16,599 nucleotides of DNA from positions 1 to 16,599 of the forward strand of contig JBFFRY010000041.1 of assembly GCA_041572755.1 (NCBI GenBank), written 5' to 3'. The notes beneath the pieces were generated by a model, which saw only the letters and a list, made by a program, of their open reading frames with translations, made no database searches and was not told where the DNA came from. Below are positions 14,787-16,599 of this stretch, piece after piece. The stretch comes from JBFELU01 sp041572755 (GTDB lineage Bacteria > Actinomycetota > Acidimicrobiia > Spongiisociales > UBA11373). A program made the translations under genes and the position numbers. The first letter of the stretch is position 1; each line of letters opens with the position of its first letter.

Positions 14787-15823
14787 GCGTCGACGACGGT
14801 CACCGCCACCCGGTGGGCAGAGTTGTTGCCGTACCCCCAGCGGTTCCAGATCGGATCGAGGGGCTGGGAGTCGCCGGCGGCGTCGGTCGCTCGCGCCATC
14901 AGGAGGTGGGTTCCCGCTCCGGCCTCCCACTCGAAGACCCACGGCGTCGCCCCGTGGGGGCCGATCGGCTCGCCGAGACCCGCCTCGCCCCAGGTGGCCC
15001 CACCGTCGGTGCTCACCTCCACGCCGATGATGTCGCCGGCCCCCGACCATGCCGACCCGGCGACCTCCACCAGCCCGACGACCAGCACCTCGCCGTCGGC
15101 GGGTCGGGCGATCACCGAACGGACCCGGATCGCCGAGACCGGAGTGCCGTCGGGGACGCCGGTCTCGCCCTCGTAGACGTAGCGCTCGAACTGATAGAAC
15201 CCCCGAAAGGGCTCGGTGATGAACTCGACGTCGGTGAGCCACTTCACCGAGGCCATCCCGTACCACCCGGGCACCACCAGGCGCACCGGGGCCCCGTGGG
15301 GCGCGGTGAGCGGCTCGCCGCCCATCTCCCAGGCCAGGATCGGGCCGGGGGCCAGGGCCACATCGAGGGGGAGGCTCCGCTCGTAGGACTCGGTGCGGTC
15401 CGCGGCGACGAGACCTCGATCGGCGCCCCGGAACAGCACCTCGACGGCCTCGGGCCGAGCGCCCACCTCGGCGAGCACCGCCGCCAGGGGCACCCCGGTG
15501 AAGCCGGTGGTGCCGGCCGCCCCCACCCGCCACGGGGTGCCCGGCGGATCGGGCTTCATGGTGCTGCGCCCGTTCCCGGCGCACTCCAGCACCATCGTCA
15601 CCCGGTCGGGAGCCATGCCCTCGAGATCGGCCAGCGTGAGCGAGGTCGGCCGCTCCACCGCCCCCGAGACGGTGAGCCGCCAGACGTCGGCATCGACCTC
15701 CGGGATCGCAAAATGGTTGCGGACGTAGACGAGGTCGGGGGGCGTGACCGCTCGATCCAGCAACCCCATCGGGGTCTCGGCGTTGTAGGGGTTCTCCTCG
15801 ACGGTGACCAGGGCGTCGGACAT
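14783..15823 (-). CDS. Sulfite oxidase-family molybdopterin-dependent oxidoreductase
   Basis: A 346-residue protein of the sulfite oxidase/plant nitrate reductase family. NPYNAETPMGLLD (11-23) and YVRNHFAIPEVD (33-44) are typical N-terminal motifs. LECAGNGRS (79-87) carries Cys81, the molybdenum ligand. GVPLAAVLAEVG, APHGAPVRLVVPGWYGMASVKW and the GFYQF region complete the cofactor domain. The last roughly 110 residues (from about VSAIRVRSVIARP to DPIWNRWGYGNN) form the Mo-co dimerisation domain. No Tat signal or haem domain is present, so it is probably cytosolic, and the electron acceptor is unknown. Sulfite is the likely but unproven substrate. ATG 15823 is preferred over ATG 15868, which lies in a tandem repeat and adds non-family residues. 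It lies directly upstream of the methionine operon. Confidence 0.88.
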   Translation of the reverse strand: MSDALVTVEENPYNAETPMGLLDRAVTPPDLVYVRNHFAIPEVDADVWRLTVSGAVERPTSLTLADLEGMAPDRVTMVLECAGNGRSTMKPDPPGTPWRVGAAGTTGFTGVPLAAVLAEVGARPEAVEVLFRGADRGLVAADRTESYERSLPLDVALAPGPILAWEMGGEPLTAPHGAPVRLVVPGWYGMASVKWLTDVEFITEPFRGFYQFERYVYEGETGVPDGTPVSAIRVRSVIARPADGEVLVVGLVEVAGSAWSGAGDIIGVEVSTDGGATWGEAGLGEPIGPHGATPWVFEWEAGAGTHLLMARATDAAGDSQPLDPIWNRWGYGNNSAHRVAVTVVDA

Positions 15824-15859
15824 GGGCCGCGACCCTACCGGGCCGGGACGGATCGTGCT

Positions 15860-15889
15860 CCGGTCCATACCGGTCCATACCGGTCCAAC
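15860..15889. repeat. Three tandem 10-bp repeats between divergent genes
   Basis: CCGGTCCATA occurs at 15860-15869 and 15870-15879, and a diverged third copy (CCGGTCCAAC) at 15880-15889. The 10-base period equals one helical turn, and two units create ACCGGT palindromes. The block sits about 40 bases upstream of the preferred oxidoreductase start and about 60 bases upstream of the secreted-protein start, so it could be an operator for one or both. It could also be a simple slippage repeat. Confidence 0.6.
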
Positions 15890-15949
15890 GGCCCTACCGG
15901 GATCCGCCGTTTCCTCGATACTTGGGGGAGGACGAGGAAAGGGGGGATC

Positions 15950-16599
15950 GTGCCGATCCCGCGAACCAGGTCACCGTTTCTCCTCTTGATGGTCGTCTTG
16001 CTCCTGATCGTGGCGGCGGCCATGCCGGCTCTCGGAAACGACGGCAAGGCCAAAGCCCCGGTCGGGGTGTGGTCTGGTCCCGGGGACCGGCCCGCCGCGG
16101 AGGACGAGACCGACGAGTACGTGATCATCGCCATCGCCGACGGACCCGAAGGGTCCCAAACGGCTTTCTACATGGAGACCGTCGTCGGCGGCCCGTGTGA
16201 GATGGGCCCGGCCTACCTGTACGGGACGGCGGCTATGTACGGGTCGACGATCGAGATGACCGGCTCGCTGGTCTGTGAGAACGGAGCCGTCCACTCCGAA
16301 GAGATCGTCTTCACATTCGACCAGGACGGGGACGACCTGGAGTCGGCGACATCCGATACGACCGGCCCGTTCCTCAAGGCCTGCGGCGACGGGGTGGTCA
16401 CCATCGAAGGCACCCCGGGAGACGACAAGCCGCTGGTGGGCACCGACGGCAACGACATCATCGACGGCGGCGGTGGCAACGACACCATCCTCGGCAAGGA
16501 CGGCTACGACATCCTGTGCGGCGGACCCGGCAACAACAAGCTGAAGGGTGGCAGGCACATCGACGTCATGATCGGCGGGCCCGGGAACGACAAGATCAT
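15950..16599 (+). CDS. Secreted protein with hemolysin-type (RTX-like) calcium-binding repeats, truncated by the window end
   Basis: The GTG at 15950 follows AAAGGGGGG at four bases and opens a frame with no stop before the window end (216 residues visible). Residues 1-29 form a signal peptide: basic PIPRTRSP, a hydrophobic LLLMVVLLLIVAAA core, then MPALG with probable cleavage near residue 29. A roughly 120-residue domain of unknown type follows, with cysteines at 83, 109 and 145. From residue 154, glycine/aspartate nonapeptide-like repeats begin: GTDGNDIIDGGGGNDTILG, then YDILCGGPGNNKLKGG and VMIGGPGNDKI. These are the calcium-binding beta-roll type. A cysteine inside a repeat (DILCGG) is common in secreted actinobacterial versions as I recall them. 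The protein is likely cell-surface or extracellular; its activity cannot be inferred. Confidence 0.85.
   Translation, partial: MPIPRTRSPFLLLMVVLLLIVAAAMPALGNDGKAKAPVGVWSGPGDRPAAEDETDEYVIIAIADGPEGSQTAFYMETVVGGPCEMGPAYLYGTAAMYGSTIEMTGSLVCENGAVHSEEIVFTFDQDGDDLESATSDTTGPFLKACGDGVVTIEGTPGDDKPLVGTDGNDIIDGGGGNDTILGKDGYDILCGGPGNNKLKGGRHIDVMIGGPGNDKI

Noticed and set aside
14534..15030. Plus-strand frames across the metY leader
   Set aside because: They are antisense to the SAM riboswitch and the 3' end of the oxidoreductase, and their translations are low-complexity. The minus strand explains the region.
15824..15868. Fifteen-residue N-terminal extension of the sulfite-oxidase-like protein
   Set aside because: The ATG at 15868 lies inside a tandem repeat with no ribosome binding site, and the added residues are not family-like. 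ATG 15823 has a weak AGGG at usable spacing.

Overview
The window is high-GC bacterial DNA (about 70% G+C by eye). Genes are tightly packed, starts are often ATGA- or GTG-coupled, and the gene families point to Actinomycetota. An Acidimicrobiia-like environmental lineage is my best guess, but this is inference from gene content and not a phylogenetic result. I see no rRNA, tRNA, CRISPR array, insertion sequence or phage gene. This looks like core chromosome, with a few regulatory features that deserve attention.

Layout. Positions 1-2600 hold the C-terminal end of an unidentified protein (possibly nucleotidylyltransferase- or phosphorylase-like), a tail-to-tail GT4 glycosyltransferase of the sucrose-phosphate/mannosylfructose-phosphate synthase type, and a divergent beta-hydroxyacid dehydrogenase. 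A strong hairpin follows the dehydrogenase. Positions 2655-5997 hold an envelope-stress-like module: a two-helix small membrane protein and a PspC/LiaF-like membrane protein on the minus strand, divergent from a PspC-domain histidine kinase translationally coupled to a NarL-type response regulator. Positions 5994-7478 encode a membrane acyltransferase fused to a DUF4383-like C-terminal domain. Positions 7653-11961 hold a promoter and the arginine genes argC-argJ-argB-argD.

Positions 11945-14786 are a methionine operon on the minus strand: a sigma-70-type promoter, a clear SAM-I (S-box) riboswitch, a short Met/Cys-containing leader ORF with its own excellent ribosome binding site, two mutually exclusive hairpins, then metY and metX. 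Upstream on the same strand lies a sulfite-oxidase-family molybdopterin enzyme. The window ends inside a secreted protein with hemolysin-type (RTX) glycine/aspartate repeats, which has no stop codon within the window.

How the genes work together. The arg genes take N-acetylglutamate to ornithine: ArgB, ArgC and ArgD act in turn, and ArgJ recycles the acetyl group. MetX acetylates homoserine and MetY replaces the acetyl group with sulfide to give homocysteine. The SAM riboswitch ties this to the end product SAM. The PspC proteins and the two-component pair probably sense membrane or cell-wall stress.

The most interesting feature is the metYX leader, where an aptamer, a small translated ORF and competing hairpins are stacked in about 300 nt.
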